This document shows, piece after piece, positions 1 to 8,479 of a stretch of 64,000 nt of DNA. Both the position numbers and the translations under genes were made by a program. Source of the DNA: Streptomyces shenzhenensis (GTDB lineage Bacteria > Actinomycetota > Actinomycetes > Streptomycetales > Streptomycetaceae); NCBI RefSeq assembly GCF_021462265.1, contig NZ_JAJONF010000032.1:1-64000 (forward strand), given 5' to 3'. The notes under the pieces were generated by a model. That model did not search any database and was not told the DNA's origin. It saw nothing but the letters and a program-made list of their open reading frames with translations. The first letter of the stretch is position 1; every line of letters starts with the position of its first letter.

Positions 1-38
1 CCCCGTCACCCCGCGTCGCCCCCCGTCACCCCGCGTCG
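1..38. repeat. Tandem direct repeat, two copies of an 18-mer
   Basis: CCCCGTCACCCCGCGTCG occurs at 1-18 and again at 21-38 with a two-base spacer. The array touches the window edge, so more copies may lie upstream. Confidence 0.8.
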
Positions 39-311
39 GTCCAGCACCTCGGCCCGTCGAGCGGGCCGTGCGCTCCGGAACGCGCCCGCCGTAAGCTGTC
101 GACCCGCTGTCGAACAGGCGGCCGAAAGGCCGTAAGACCGACATAGTGCGGGCAGTTGTCCACAGGCGAGTGACACGAATCGGTAACGGCAGCAAGAATG
201 CGGTGTGGGACGTCACGCGGAACCATTCACGCGTGGTGTCCGTGATTCGGGGTGGGCCGGTTATGCGTGACGAAGCGCCGGCCCGAGCAATAACGGGCCG
301 AGGAGGGCCGG
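1..311. other. Gene-free region upstream of moxR
   Basis: No credible coding sequence is seen on either strand. The first 38 bases hold an exact 18-base direct repeat (1-18 and 21-38). The rest is the 5' region of the moxR operon, with an AGGAGG Shine-Dalgarno at 301-306. I cannot name a convincing promoter hexamer pair here. Confidence 0.6.
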
Positions 312-1352
312 GTGACGACCTATGACGATCGAGCGAGCCTTAGTGATCTGACCGCCACTGTGGAGCGGGTCCGCAGTTCGGTGGAGGGTGTGATCGAGGG
401 CAAGCCCGAGGTCGTACGGCTCTCGCTGACCGTACTGCTCGCCGAGGGGCATCTGCTGATCGAGGATGTTCCCGGCGTGGGCAAGACGATGCTGGCGAAG
501 GCGTTGGCGCGGTCCATCGACTGCTCGGTGCGGCGCATCCAGTTCACGCCGGACCTGTTGCCTTCGGACATCACCGGTGTGTCCATCTGGGACCAGCAGC
601 GCCGGGACTTCGAGTTCAAACCGGGCGCGATCTTCGCCCAGATCGTGATCGGCGACGAGATCAACCGGGCCTCCCCCAAGACGCAGTCCGCGCTGCTGGA
701 GTCGATGGAGGAACGGCAGGTCACCACCGACGGGCAGACCTACGAACTGCCCAGCCCGTTCATGGTGGTGGCCACCCAGAACCCGGTCGAGATGGAGGGC
801 ACCTACCCACTGCCCGAGGCCCAGCGCGACCGCTTCATGGCCCGCGTCTCGGTGGGCTACCCCAGCGTGGAGGCCGAGTTGCAGATGCTCGACGTCCACG
901 GCTCGGCCAACCCTCTCGACGACCTCCAGCCGGTGGCGCACGCCCATGACGTGGTGAAGCTGATCGAGGCCGTGCGCGGAGTCCATGTCGCCGCGCCGGT
1001 CCGCCGGTACGCGGTGGACCTGGTCGCCGCCACCCGCACCCACCCCGACCTCAGACTCGGCGCCTCACCGCGCGCGACGCTGCACCTGCTGCGCGCCGCG
1101 AAGGCGTCCGCCGCCCTGAGCGGCCGGGAGTACGCGCTGCCGGACGACGTGCAGACGCTCGCCGTCGCGGTGCTGGCCCACCGGCTGCTGCCCACCGCCC
1201 AGGCCCAGCTCAACCGGCGCACCGCGGAGCAGGTCGTCCAGGAGATCCTGCAGTCCACCCCGGTGCCCGCGGCCCCCCAGCAGCAGACCGGCTTCGGCGG
1301 TCTGGGCCGGGGCGTGCCGGCGTATCCCCAGCAGCCCCCGCGGAGTCTGTGA
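312..1352 (+). CDS. MoxR-family AAA+ ATPase
   Basis: This 346-residue AAA+ ATPase is of the MoxR type, which acts as a chaperone in assembly or activation of partner proteins, often with DUF58 and transglutaminase proteins. Walker A (VPGVGKT) lies at residues 53-59, Walker B (VIGDEINRA) at 112-120 and the sensor-1 segment (ATQNP) at 154-158. The GTG start is preceded by AGGAGG at the right spacing. It is the first gene of a three-gene operon and its stop overlaps the next start, so the products are probably coupled. The client is unknown. Confidence 0.93.
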   Translation: MTTYDDRASLSDLTATVERVRSSVEGVIEGKPEVVRLSLTVLLAEGHLLIEDVPGVGKTMLAKALARSIDCSVRRIQFTPDLLPSDITGVSIWDQQRRDFEFKPGAIFAQIVIGDEINRASPKTQSALLESMEERQVTTDGQTYELPSPFMVVATQNPVEMEGTYPLPEAQRDRFMARVSVGYPSVEAELQMLDVHGSANPLDDLQPVAHAHDVVKLIEAVRGVHVAAPVRRYAVDLVAATRTHPDLRLGASPRATLHLLRAAKASAALSGREYALPDDVQTLAVAVLAHRLLPTAQAQLNRRTAEQVVQEILQSTPVPAAPQQQTGFGGLGRGVPAYPQQPPRSL

Positions 1353-2698
1353 TGAGCGCCCCCGCGGAGGCCGACCGCGAGGAGGCGGGCGGGATCCGCA
1401 CGGCCCTGGCCGGGCTGACCACCCGCGGCCGGTCCTTCCTCGCGGCCGGCATCGCGGCGGTGATCTGCGCCTACATACTGGGCCAGGCCGATCTGCGCCG
1501 GGTCGGGCTGCTGCTCGCCGTACTGCCGCTGATCTGCGCCACCGTGCTCTACCGCACCCGCTACCGGGTGGCCGGCAGCCGCCGGCTCTCCCCCGCGCGG
1601 GTGCCGGCCGGCAGCGAGGCCCGGGTCCATCTGCGGATGGACAACGTCTCGCGGCTGCCCACCGGCCTGCTGATGCTCCAGGACCGGGTGCCCTACGTCC
1701 TCGGCCCGCGTCCCCGCTTCGTCCTGGACCGGGTGGAGCCGGGCGGCCGCCGCGAGGTGTCCTACCGGGTCCGCTCGGACCTGCGCGGCCGCTATCCGCT
1801 GGGCCCGCTCCAGCTGCGCCTGACCGACCCGTTCGGCATGTGCGAACTGACCCGTGCCTTCTCGACGTTCGACACCCTGACCGTCGTCCCGCGCGTGGAG
1901 CCGCTGCCGCCGATCCGGATCGGCGGCGAGGCCAAGGGGTACGGCGACGGGCGGCAGCGCTCGCTGGCCCTGGCCGGCGAGGACGACGTGATCCCGCGCG
2001 GCTACCGCCACGGCGACGACCTGCGCCGCGTGCACTGGCGCTCCACCGCCCGCTACGGCGAGCTGATGGTGCGCCGCGAGGAGCAGCCGCAGCGCGCCCG
2101 CTGCACGGTGCTCCTCGACACCCGGGGCGGCGCCTACGAAGGAGCGGGCCCGGACTCGGCGTTCGAATGGGCGGTGTCCGGTGCCGCCTCGGTCCTGGTC
2201 CACATGCTCGAACGCGGCTTCTCGGTCCGGCTGTTGACGGACACCGGCAGCTCGGTGCCCGGCGAGGGCGCCGACGGTTTCGCCGGCTTCGGCCAGGAGT
2301 CGGCGGAGGCGGCCGGGCTGCTGATGGACACCCTGGCCGTGATCGACCACTCGGACGGCACGGGCCTGTCCCGGGCCTACGACGTGCTGCGCGGCGGCAA
2401 CGAGGGACTGCTGGTGGCCTTCCTGGGCGACCTCGACGAGGAACAGGCGACGACGGCCGCGAAGATGCGCCAGCGCAGCGGCGGCGCCGTCGCCTTCGTA
2501 CTGGACCCGGACACCTGGGTCAGGGAGCCGACCGACGTGCCCGCCCCCGGCAACGCGCACGAGGAGCGGCTGCGGATGCTGCGCGAGGCGGGCTGGACGG
2601 CCGTCGGCGTGGAGCGCGGCGCCTCGGTGGCCGAGCTGTGGCGGCAGGCCGACCGGGAGCGCACGGGGCTCGCCGCGCTGGGCGGGGAGGCACGGTGA
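1352..2698 (+). CDS. DUF58 domain-containing protein
   Basis: The protein has 448 residues, with two hydrophobic segments near the N terminus (about residues 30-70) followed by a soluble region. That region carries the DUF58 signature (GDDLRRVHWRSTA) around residues 215-235 and a von Willebrand-like fold is expected after it. DUF58 proteins are membrane-anchored partners of MoxR ATPases. The ATG overlaps the moxR TGA in an ATGA arrangement; a GTG one codon upstream (1349) is the alternative start. The 3' end overlaps the transglutaminase gene in the same way, which indicates tight translational coupling. Confidence 0.92.
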   Translation: MSAPAEADREEAGGIRTALAGLTTRGRSFLAAGIAAVICAYILGQADLRRVGLLLAVLPLICATVLYRTRYRVAGSRRLSPARVPAGSEARVHLRMDNVSRLPTGLLMLQDRVPYVLGPRPRFVLDRVEPGGRREVSYRVRSDLRGRYPLGPLQLRLTDPFGMCELTRAFSTFDTLTVVPRVEPLPPIRIGGEAKGYGDGRQRSLALAGEDDVIPRGYRHGDDLRRVHWRSTARYGELMVRREEQPQRARCTVLLDTRGGAYEGAGPDSAFEWAVSGAASVLVHMLERGFSVRLLTDTGSSVPGEGADGFAGFGQESAEAAGLLMDTLAVIDHSDGTGLSRAYDVLRGGNEGLLVAFLGDLDEEQATTAAKMRQRSGGAVAFVLDPDTWVREPTDVPAPGNAHEERLRMLREAGWTAVGVERGASVAELWRQADRERTGLAALGGEAR

Positions 2699-5085
2699 TG
2701 AGCGGACGGGCCCGGCTCGCCCTCACCGCGGCCGCGGCGACGCTGATGGCGTCCTGTGCCCTGCTGCCCCTGGTCTCCCCGGTGACCTGGCTGTTCCAGG
2801 CGGCGTTCCTGGTGGCGGTCCAGACCGGCGCGGGCGCGGCCGCCCGGCGGGTGCCGCTGACCCGCCCGCTGACCGTGGCCGCGCAGGCCCTGGTCACGCT
2901 GCTGATGCTGACCCTGGTGTTCGCGCGGAGCCACGCGCTCGCCGGGGTGGTCCCCGGCCCGGACACCTTCCGGTACTTCGGCGACCTGCTCCAGCAGGGC
3001 TCGGACGACGTCAGCCGGTACTCGATACCCGCGCCGCTGACACCCGGCATCCGGCTGATGGTGATCGGCGGCGTGCTGGCCGTCGGGCTGATCGTGGACA
3101 CCCTCGCGGTGACCTTCCGCAGCGCGGCCCCGGCCGGGCTGCCGCTGCTCGCGCTCTACTCGGTGGCGGCGGGCCTGTCCGACGGGCCGACCGACTGGCT
3201 GTGGTTCCTGGTGGCGGCGGCCGGCTATCTGATGCTGCTGCTCGCCGAGGGCCGGGACCGGCTCTCGCAGTGGGGCCGGGTGTTCGGCGGCGCGCCGCGC
3301 ACCCCGGGCGGCCAGGAGAGCGGCGCGGTGGCCCCGGTGCGCACCGGGCGCCGGATCGGCTTCGCCGTGCTGGGCGTCGCCCTGTTCGTGCCGTTCGCGA
3401 TGCCCTCGATCCAGGGCGGTCTGCTGGACGCCGCCGGGACCGGTGTCGGCATCGGCAACGGGAACGGCGGCACGATCTCCGCCGTCAACCCGCTGGTGTC
3501 GCTGCGGGACAGCCTCAACGTGGACGAGGACCGGCAGGTGCTGTCCGTGAGGACCAGCGACAACGCCGGCGTCTCCGACCTGTACCTGCGGATCGTCTCC
3601 CTGGACGACTTCGACGGAACCACCTGGAAGCCGGCCCAGCGGCACATCACCGGTGTGCCGGACAAGCTCCCGACCCCGCCCGGCCTCGGCGGTGACGTCA
3701 GGCGGACGACGGTGAAGTCGACGATCACGGCGGCCGACTGGTACGCCCAGGACTGGCTGCCGATGCCGTACCCGCCGAGCGGGGTGAAGGTGGCGGGCAG
3801 CTGGCGCTACGAGCCGGTCGGGATGACCCTGGTCGGCGACCACGGGCAGAACACGCGCGGTGAGACCTACCAGGTCACCAGCCTGGACGTGCAGCCGACG
3901 GCGGAGCAGCTGGCCGCGGCGCCGGAGCCGTCGGCGGCGATGAAGAGGGAGTACACCGAGGTGCCCTCCTCGCTGCCGTCGGTGGTGGCGAAGACGGCGC
4001 AGGAGGTCACCGCCGGTTCGACCAGCCACTACGAGGAGGCGGTCAAGCTCCAGGACTACTTCGCGGTGTCCGGCGGCTTCCAGTACGACACCCAGGTGGA
4101 GGTCGGCCGGGGCGAGGGCGCGATCGCGAACTTCCTGAAGCAGAAGCGCGGTTTCTGCGTGCACTTCTCCTTCGCGATGGCCGCGATGGCCCGGACGCTG
4201 GGCATTCCGGCCCGGGTGGCGGTGGGCTTCGCGCCGGGCACCCCGCAGGCGGACGGCACGGTGTCGGTGGGCCTGAAGGACGCGCACGCCTGGCCGGAGC
4301 TGTACTTCGAGGGCGTGGGCTGGACCCGCTTCGAGCCGACCCCGACCCGCGGCACGACGCCGTCGTACACGCTGTCGCAGACGCCCGGCTCCGCCGTGCC
4401 GGACGAGCCCCTGCCGCCCAAGGGCGCCTCGACGGGGCCGTCTGCCTCGGCCTCGCAGAGCGAGAGCTGCGCGCCGCGGCTGCGCAAGCAGGACGCCTGC
4501 TCCAGCCCGTCGGCGGCGGCCGCGGTGCGCAGCGGGGACGGCGGGCCGCCCTGGTGGCAGCTGGCCCTGTGGGCGCTCGGCGGTCTCGCCGTGGCGACGG
4601 CGCCGCTGGCGCCGATGCTGTACCGGCAGGGGGTACGGGCCGGCCGGCTCGGGGCCTACGACCGCACGCCCGCCGGCGTGGCCGTGCACACGCTGGCGGT
4701 CTGGCTGGAACTGACCGACACCGCCTGGGATTTCGGCATCCTGCCCGACGAGTCGCTGACCCCGCGCAACGCGGCCGCCCGGATCGTCCGGCTCGGCCGT
4801 CTGGATCCGGCCGCCGGGGCCTCGGTGCACCGGGTGGCGGACGCGGTCGAACAGGTGCTGTACGCGCCGCGGCCGCGGCTGACGGCGGGCCTCGCGGACG
4901 ACGTCCGCAGGGTCTCAGCCGCGTTCAACGGCACGGTCGGGGGGCCCGCGCGCCTGCGGGCGCTGTTCGCTCCGCGGTCGGCCGTGCGCGCGGTGTGGGC
5001 GGCGTCGGCGGGCTGGTCCCGGCTGCGGGACCGGGCGGCCGCGCTCCGGCCGGCCCCGCGAAAGCCCTCGAGGCAGCAGGGCTGA
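2698..5085 (+). CDS. Transglutaminase-like membrane protein (TgpA type)
   Basis: This 795-residue protein has several membrane segments in its first 230 residues, an extracytoplasmic transglutaminase-like domain, one more membrane segment near residue 625 and a cytoplasmic C-terminal tail. The catalytic Cys is residue 487 (GFCVHFSFAMA) and the His is residue 530 (DAHAWPELYF). The usual third acidic residue falls in GWTRFEPTP as Glu. It closes the MoxR-DUF58 operon, starting at an ATG that overlaps the DUF58 stop. Related trios are thought to act on the cell envelope, but the substrate of this one is not known. Confidence 0.92.
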   Translation: MSGRARLALTAAAATLMASCALLPLVSPVTWLFQAAFLVAVQTGAGAAARRVPLTRPLTVAAQALVTLLMLTLVFARSHALAGVVPGPDTFRYFGDLLQQGSDDVSRYSIPAPLTPGIRLMVIGGVLAVGLIVDTLAVTFRSAAPAGLPLLALYSVAAGLSDGPTDWLWFLVAAAGYLMLLLAEGRDRLSQWGRVFGGAPRTPGGQESGAVAPVRTGRRIGFAVLGVALFVPFAMPSIQGGLLDAAGTGVGIGNGNGGTISAVNPLVSLRDSLNVDEDRQVLSVRTSDNAGVSDLYLRIVSLDDFDGTTWKPAQRHITGVPDKLPTPPGLGGDVRRTTVKSTITAADWYAQDWLPMPYPPSGVKVAGSWRYEPVGMTLVGDHGQNTRGETYQVTSLDVQPTAEQLAAAPEPSAAMKREYTEVPSSLPSVVAKTAQEVTAGSTSHYEEAVKLQDYFAVSGGFQYDTQVEVGRGEGAIANFLKQKRGFCVHFSFAMAAMARTLGIPARVAVGFAPGTPQADGTVSVGLKDAHAWPELYFEGVGWTRFEPTPTRGTTPSYTLSQTPGSAVPDEPLPPKGASTGPSASASQSESCAPRLRKQDACSSPSAAAAVRSGDGGPPWWQLALWALGGLAVATAPLAPMLYRQGVRAGRLGAYDRTPAGVAVHTLAVWLELTDTAWDFGILPDESLTPRNAAARIVRLGRLDPAAGASVHRVADAVEQVLYAPRPRLTAGLADDVRRVSAAFNGTVGGPARLRALFAPRSAVRAVWAASAGWSRLRDRAAALRPAPRKPSRQQG

Positions 5086-5350
5086 CGCTGGACGGCGCGG
5101 GGGGGGCGCTTACCGGCGCTGGCAGGGTGCCTCCCCCAGCCTTCGGCCGGGGGGACCCCCAGCGCCCACCCGTGCCGCCCCAGCGGCACGACTGCCCGCG
5201 GCTGGATGAGCTGACACGAGCGCCCGCGGCTGGGAGGAAGCGGTGGCCGGAGCGCCCCGTCAGGGGCGCGGGGAACTGCGCGATCAGCCCCCACTCACCC
5301 GCAGTGGCTCACGGCCCGCAGTAAGGTCTCCGGCTACGGCCAGCAACGCC
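5086..5350. repeat. Composite intergenic repeat (copy 1)
   Basis: This stretch shares several ordered blocks with 38486-38664. The blocks are CTTACCGGCG-TGGCAGGGTGC (5109 on), GGGGGGACCCCC (about 5149-5160), CCCCAGCGGCACGACTGCCCGC (about 5177-5198, quoted here only as a landmark), and the hairpin unit GCGCCCC-N4-GGGGCGC with GGGGAACTGCGCGA (5252-5284). No gene is seen in it. Confidence 0.75.
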
Positions 5351-5385
5351 CTGAGGGGTGACCGCCGTCGGCGGTCACCCCTCAG
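5351..5385. terminator. Bidirectional terminator hairpin
   Basis: This is a perfect 16-bp inverted repeat (5351-5366 with 5370-5385) closed by a three-base loop. It sits between the convergent transglutaminase operon (+) and the DUF3040 gene (-). No T tract follows, which is usual in streptomycetes. Confidence 0.85.
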
Positions 5386-5416
5386 TCACGCTCTGTTCGG
5401 CCTCTCGGCGTAGCCG

Positions 5417-5806
5417 TCAGCGGCCCTGTTCGTCGCGGCGGCGCTGCCAGCGCTCCTCGATGCGGTCCATCATGGAGCGCTTCGCCCGGCCCTGGCGGCG
5501 CGCCTGCGGGCCGCCCACGGGCTGCTCACCGGGCTTGGGGGCCTTGCGCCAGCCGGTGACGGCGAGGACCGCGCAGCCCAGCATGACGAGGAAGCCCACC
5601 ACGCTGACCCAGACCTGCTGAACGACCATTCCGGCGATGAGGAGCGCGATACCCACGAGGAAGCCGGCGACCGCCTGGTAGACCCGTCGCCGGGTGTACA
5701 TACGCAGGCCGCTTCCCTCAAGCGCTGTCGCGAACTTGGGGTCTTCGGCGTACAGCGCTCGCTCCATCTGCTCAAGCATTCGCTGCTCGTGCTCCGAGAG
5801 CGGCAC
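5417..5806 (-). CDS. DUF3040 membrane protein
   Basis: This 129-residue protein opens with the typical DUF3040 N terminus (MPLSEHEQRMLEQMERAL). Two hydrophobic segments follow around residues 45-85, and the C-terminal tail is Arg-rich and basic. DUF3040 proteins are small actinobacterial membrane proteins of unknown function, often located near cell-division and envelope genes. The ATG is preceded by GAGGAG. A candidate promoter lies at 5856-5884. Confidence 0.9.
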   Translation of the reverse strand: MPLSEHEQRMLEQMERALYAEDPKFATALEGSGLRMYTRRRVYQAVAGFLVGIALLIAGMVVQQVWVSVVGFLVMLGCAVLAVTGWRKAPKPGEQPVGGPQARRQGRAKRSMMDRIEERWQRRRDEQGR

Positions 5807-5855
5807 GGCGTCCTCCTCATCGTGCAGTCGCCGGGGCGACCCGGGGGGTCCCTTC

Positions 5856-5884
5856 AGGATAGGCAGGGAATCGCCCCCGTGAAA
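5856..5884 (-). promoter_or_regulatory. Candidate promoter of the DUF3040 gene
   Basis: On the minus strand TTTCAC (5879-5884) and TATCCT (5856-5861) are separated by 17 bases, as expected for a HrdB-type promoter. A perfect 12-bp palindrome, GGCCAATTGGCC (5897-5908), lies just upstream. This was found by eye only. Confidence 0.4.
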
Positions 5885-6083
5885 CCCGCCCCTCTAGGCC
5901 AATTGGCCAACCGGAATCCGCCACGACAGTCCCGGCTCTCTGAAGCTTCCATTCCCCAGCAGCCGACCCGTCATGCCGGGCGATCTCCCTCGATCATACG
6001 GCGCAAACCCCTCGATCGGGGGGCCTGTGGCGTACTCCATCCGCTGTCGAGCCCCTGATCAGCGGGGTCGCCTCAGGAGGCTC

Positions 6084-6854
6084 TCAGACCCCGGCGGCAC
6101 CCGGTGTCTCGCCGAGCACGTGCAGCTGGGTGGCGACGGAGTGGAAGGCGGGGAGCTCGGCCGCGGCGGCCTCCAGCTTGAGCAGGGCGTCGAGGGCGCC
6201 GGGCTCGGTGTCCACCAGGACGCCGGGGACCAGGTCGGCGAAGACCCGCACGCCGTGCACCGCGGCGACGGCCAGGCCCGCGCCCTCGACCAGGCCGGTG
6301 AGCTGCTCGGCGGTGAAGCGGCGCGGCATCGGGTCGCCTTCGCCCCAGCGGCCGTCGGGGTCCTCCAGGGCCTGCTTGGCCTCCTTGAAGTGGCCGGCGA
6401 GGGCGCGGGCGATCACGGCTCCGCCGAGCCCGGCGGCGAGCAGGCTGAGGACGCCCTCGGAGCGCAGCGCGGCCACCGTGTTGCGCACGCCCTCGGCCGG
6501 GTCGTCGACGTACTCCAGGACGCCGTGGCACAGCACCACGTCGTGGCCGCCGCGCTCGACCACGTCGAACAGGCCGAGGACGTCGCCCTGGACGCCCTTG
6601 ACCCGGTCGGCCACGCCGGCCTCGGCGATGCGGCGCTCCAGCGCGAACAGCGCGTTCGGGCTGGGGTCGACGACGGTGACGCGGTGGCCGAGCCGGGCCA
6701 GGGGGACGGCGAAGTTGCCGCTGCCGCCCCCGGTGTCCAGGACGTCCAGCGTGTCCCGGCCGGTGGCCTTGACCCGGCGGTCGAGGGCGTCCTGGAGGAC
6801 CTCCCAGACCACGGCGGTACGGAGAGAGGCGCGGGGTCGAGTGGGGTCCGGCAC
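6084..6854 (-). CDS. Class I SAM-dependent methyltransferase
   Basis: This 256-residue protein has the glycine-rich SAM-binding motif I (VLDTGGGSGNF) near residue 40. The acidic post-I residue is in VTVVDPSP and motif II lies in VLCHGVLEYVDD. The fold is a Rossmann-type methyltransferase; the substrate cannot be read from sequence. The GTG start follows a GGAG. It is co-directional with the upstream HEPN gene (145 bp apart) and with DUF3040 downstream. Confidence 0.88.
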   Translation of the reverse strand: MPDPTRPRASLRTAVVWEVLQDALDRRVKATGRDTLDVLDTGGGSGNFAVPLARLGHRVTVVDPSPNALFALERRIAEAGVADRVKGVQGDVLGLFDVVERGGHDVVLCHGVLEYVDDPAEGVRNTVAALRSEGVLSLLAAGLGGAVIARALAGHFKEAKQALEDPDGRWGEGDPMPRRFTAEQLTGLVEGAGLAVAAVHGVRVFADLVPGVLVDTEPGALDALLKLEAAAAELPAFHSVATQLHVLGETPGAAGV

Positions 6855-6999
6855 GGCAGTTGACTCCTCGGCGCGGCACCGCCTGTTGCCCGGCGGCGCG
6901 AACTCGGTGCCTCCCCGGCCCGAGGGTGCGGGAGGAAGGAAGGCTTCAGGCGCTCTCCACCCTATTGCCTCCGCACCCGATTGCCGCCGCCTTGCCTGG

Positions 7000-7563
7000 T
7001 CATCCCGCGTCGGGCAGCTCCCTCCCCGGGGTACCGGCCGCCCGGTCGCCGTCGTCCCGGCGCGCCTGTGGCAGCACCGGCTGGAGGACGAGCATCCGCT
7101 CGACGATGCGAAGGAACATCGCCACGTCGCGTATCAGGTCGTCGGCGTCCCGGCGGCCCACCGCGCCCTGGATGCCGGCCTCGGCGCGGGCCCGGCGGCC
7201 GGCGCCGGAGGCGAACAGGGCGCTCCACTCGGTGAGCTCGGGCGCGACCTCGGGGAGCACCTCCCAGGCGCTGCGGATCCGGGCCCGGTGCCGGGGCGAG
7301 GTCTCGGGGCGGGCGCGGGCGGCGAGCACGGCGGCCGCGGTGCGCAGGGCGGCCAGGTGGGCGGTCGCGTAGCGCTCGTTGGGGGTGTCGAGCAGCTCGG
7401 CCTCGTCCAGCGCGGCGCGGGCCCGGGTGAGCAGGTCGAGGGCGGCGGGCGGGGCCGTGGCCCGGCGGAGTACGGGGTGCACGTCGCTCGCCGGGCCGGT
7501 CAGTGAGGGGGCAGGGCCGGTGGGGCGGCGCCGGTGGGCGGCGGCCGCTGACGAGTTGGCCAT
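7000..7563 (-). CDS. SAV_6107-family HEPN domain protein
   Basis: This 187-residue, mostly helical, Arg/Ala-rich protein has a disordered N terminus. Its core (about residues 45-165, LLTRARAALDEAELLDTPNERY through DLIRDVAMFLRIVERML) matches the actinobacterial HEPN_SAV_6107 family as I know it. HEPN domains are often RNases or nucleotide-binding scaffolds. The RNase motif Rx4-6H is not evident, so catalysis is doubtful. AGGAGG precedes the ATG. The gene is transcribed divergently from the exporter operon across the operator-like palindrome at 7687-7718. Confidence 0.8.
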   Translation of the reverse strand: MANSSAAAAHRRRPTGPAPSLTGPASDVHPVLRRATAPPAALDLLTRARAALDEAELLDTPNERYATAHLAALRTAAAVLAARARPETSPRHRARIRSAWEVLPEVAPELTEWSALFASGAGRRARAEAGIQGAVGRRDADDLIRDVAMFLRIVERMLVLQPVLPQARRDDGDRAAGTPGRELPDAG

Positions 7564-7686
7564 GACGAACCTCCTGTCGTCTCAGTGACGGCGCCCTCAC
7601 ACGGGGTGCCGTATGTGCCCATCGTGAGGTATGGCACTGACAATCCGTTCCGACCTGGGCTTTTGCTTCGATCGCGGGTTCGAGAT

Positions 7687-7718
7687 AGTTTTTGAACTGA
7701 CCAGTCAGTCTAAAAACT
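7687..7718. promoter_or_regulatory. 32-bp palindromic operator, probably for a TetR-family repressor
   Basis: The outer arms AGTTTTT (7687-7693) and AAAAACT (7712-7718) are perfectly inverted. The inner core ACTGAC-CA-GTCAGT (7696-7709) is also perfectly inverted about the same centre. It lies 18 bases before the GTG of the ABC ATPase gene. A TetR gene closes this operon, so autoregulation is the natural inference. Confidence 0.7.
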
Positions 7719-7735
7719 ATGCCGCAGGGGGAACT

Positions 7736-8479
7736 GTGCACGGCGTATCTGTCACAGCCGAGCACCTCGGGCTCAAGGGCCCGCGGGGCTGGGCGTTCCG
7801 GGGGGTCTCCCTGGACGCCGGGCCGGGCGCGCTGATCGCGGTGGAAGGGCCGTCCGGCTCCGGCCGCACGTGCCTGCTGCTCGCGCTCACCGGCCGGATG
7901 AAGGCCACCGAGGGCACCGCGAGCGTCGGCGGAGCCCGGCTGCCCAAGCAGCTCGGGGCCGTACGGCGGATCAGCGCGGTGGCCAACGTGGCCGGGGTCA
8001 CCGACCTCGAACCCGCCCTGACCGTCGGCGAGCACCTGCGTGAACGGGCCCTGCTGCAGAGCCGGTTCGGTGACTCGCTGCGTGATCTGGTGCGGCGCCG
8101 CGGGGCACGAGCCGCCGGCGCGGGGCAACGGGTGGGCGAGGCCCTGGCCGCCGCCGGGCTCGACCTCCAGTCGCTGCCGAAGGGCGCCCGGACCGCCGTA
8201 CGGGATCTGGAGCGGATCGAGGCGCTGCGGCTGTCCGTGGCGCTGGCGCTGGTGGGCAAGCCGCGGCTGCTGGCCGTGGACGACGCCGACCTGAAGCTGT
8301 CGCAGGACGAACGCAGTGAGATGCGGCAGCTGTTGGCGTCGATCGCCGCGGCCGGGACGACGGTGGTGGCGGTGTGCGGGCAGGCGCCTCCGGGGGCCCT
8401 CGTCGTACGCACCGGGAACACGGAGGCAGCACAGCGGGAGGAGGCCGGCGATGCGCTCGCCACGACTGGCCGCGCTTGA
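7736..8479 (+). CDS. Degenerate ABC-type ATP-binding protein
   Basis: This 247-residue protein has the ABC ATPase outline. In Walker A (GPSGSGRT, residues 38-45) the invariant Lys is replaced by Arg44. The signature region is not LSGGQ-like, and Walker B reads LLAVDDAD with Asp in place of the catalytic Glu. It may bind nucleotide weakly or act structurally. I chose the GTG at 7736, preceded by a GGGG, over an upstream in-frame ATG (7631) that would translate through the operator. It overlaps the permease gene by 29 bases. Confidence 0.8.
   Translation: MHGVSVTAEHLGLKGPRGWAFRGVSLDAGPGALIAVEGPSGSGRTCLLLALTGRMKATEGTASVGGARLPKQLGAVRRISAVANVAGVTDLEPALTVGEHLRERALLQSRFGDSLRDLVRRRGARAAGAGQRVGEALAAAGLDLQSLPKGARTAVRDLERIEALRLSVALALVGKPRLLAVDDADLKLSQDERSEMRQLLASIAAAGTTVVAVCGQAPPGALVVRTGNTEAAQREEAGDALATTGRA

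Noticed and set aside
857..4830. Very long open frames on the minus strand opposite the MoxR operon (567 and 817 codons)
   Set aside because: They mirror the third-position GC bias of the real plus-strand genes, encode Arg/His/Gly/Pro-rich nonsense and show no family motif.
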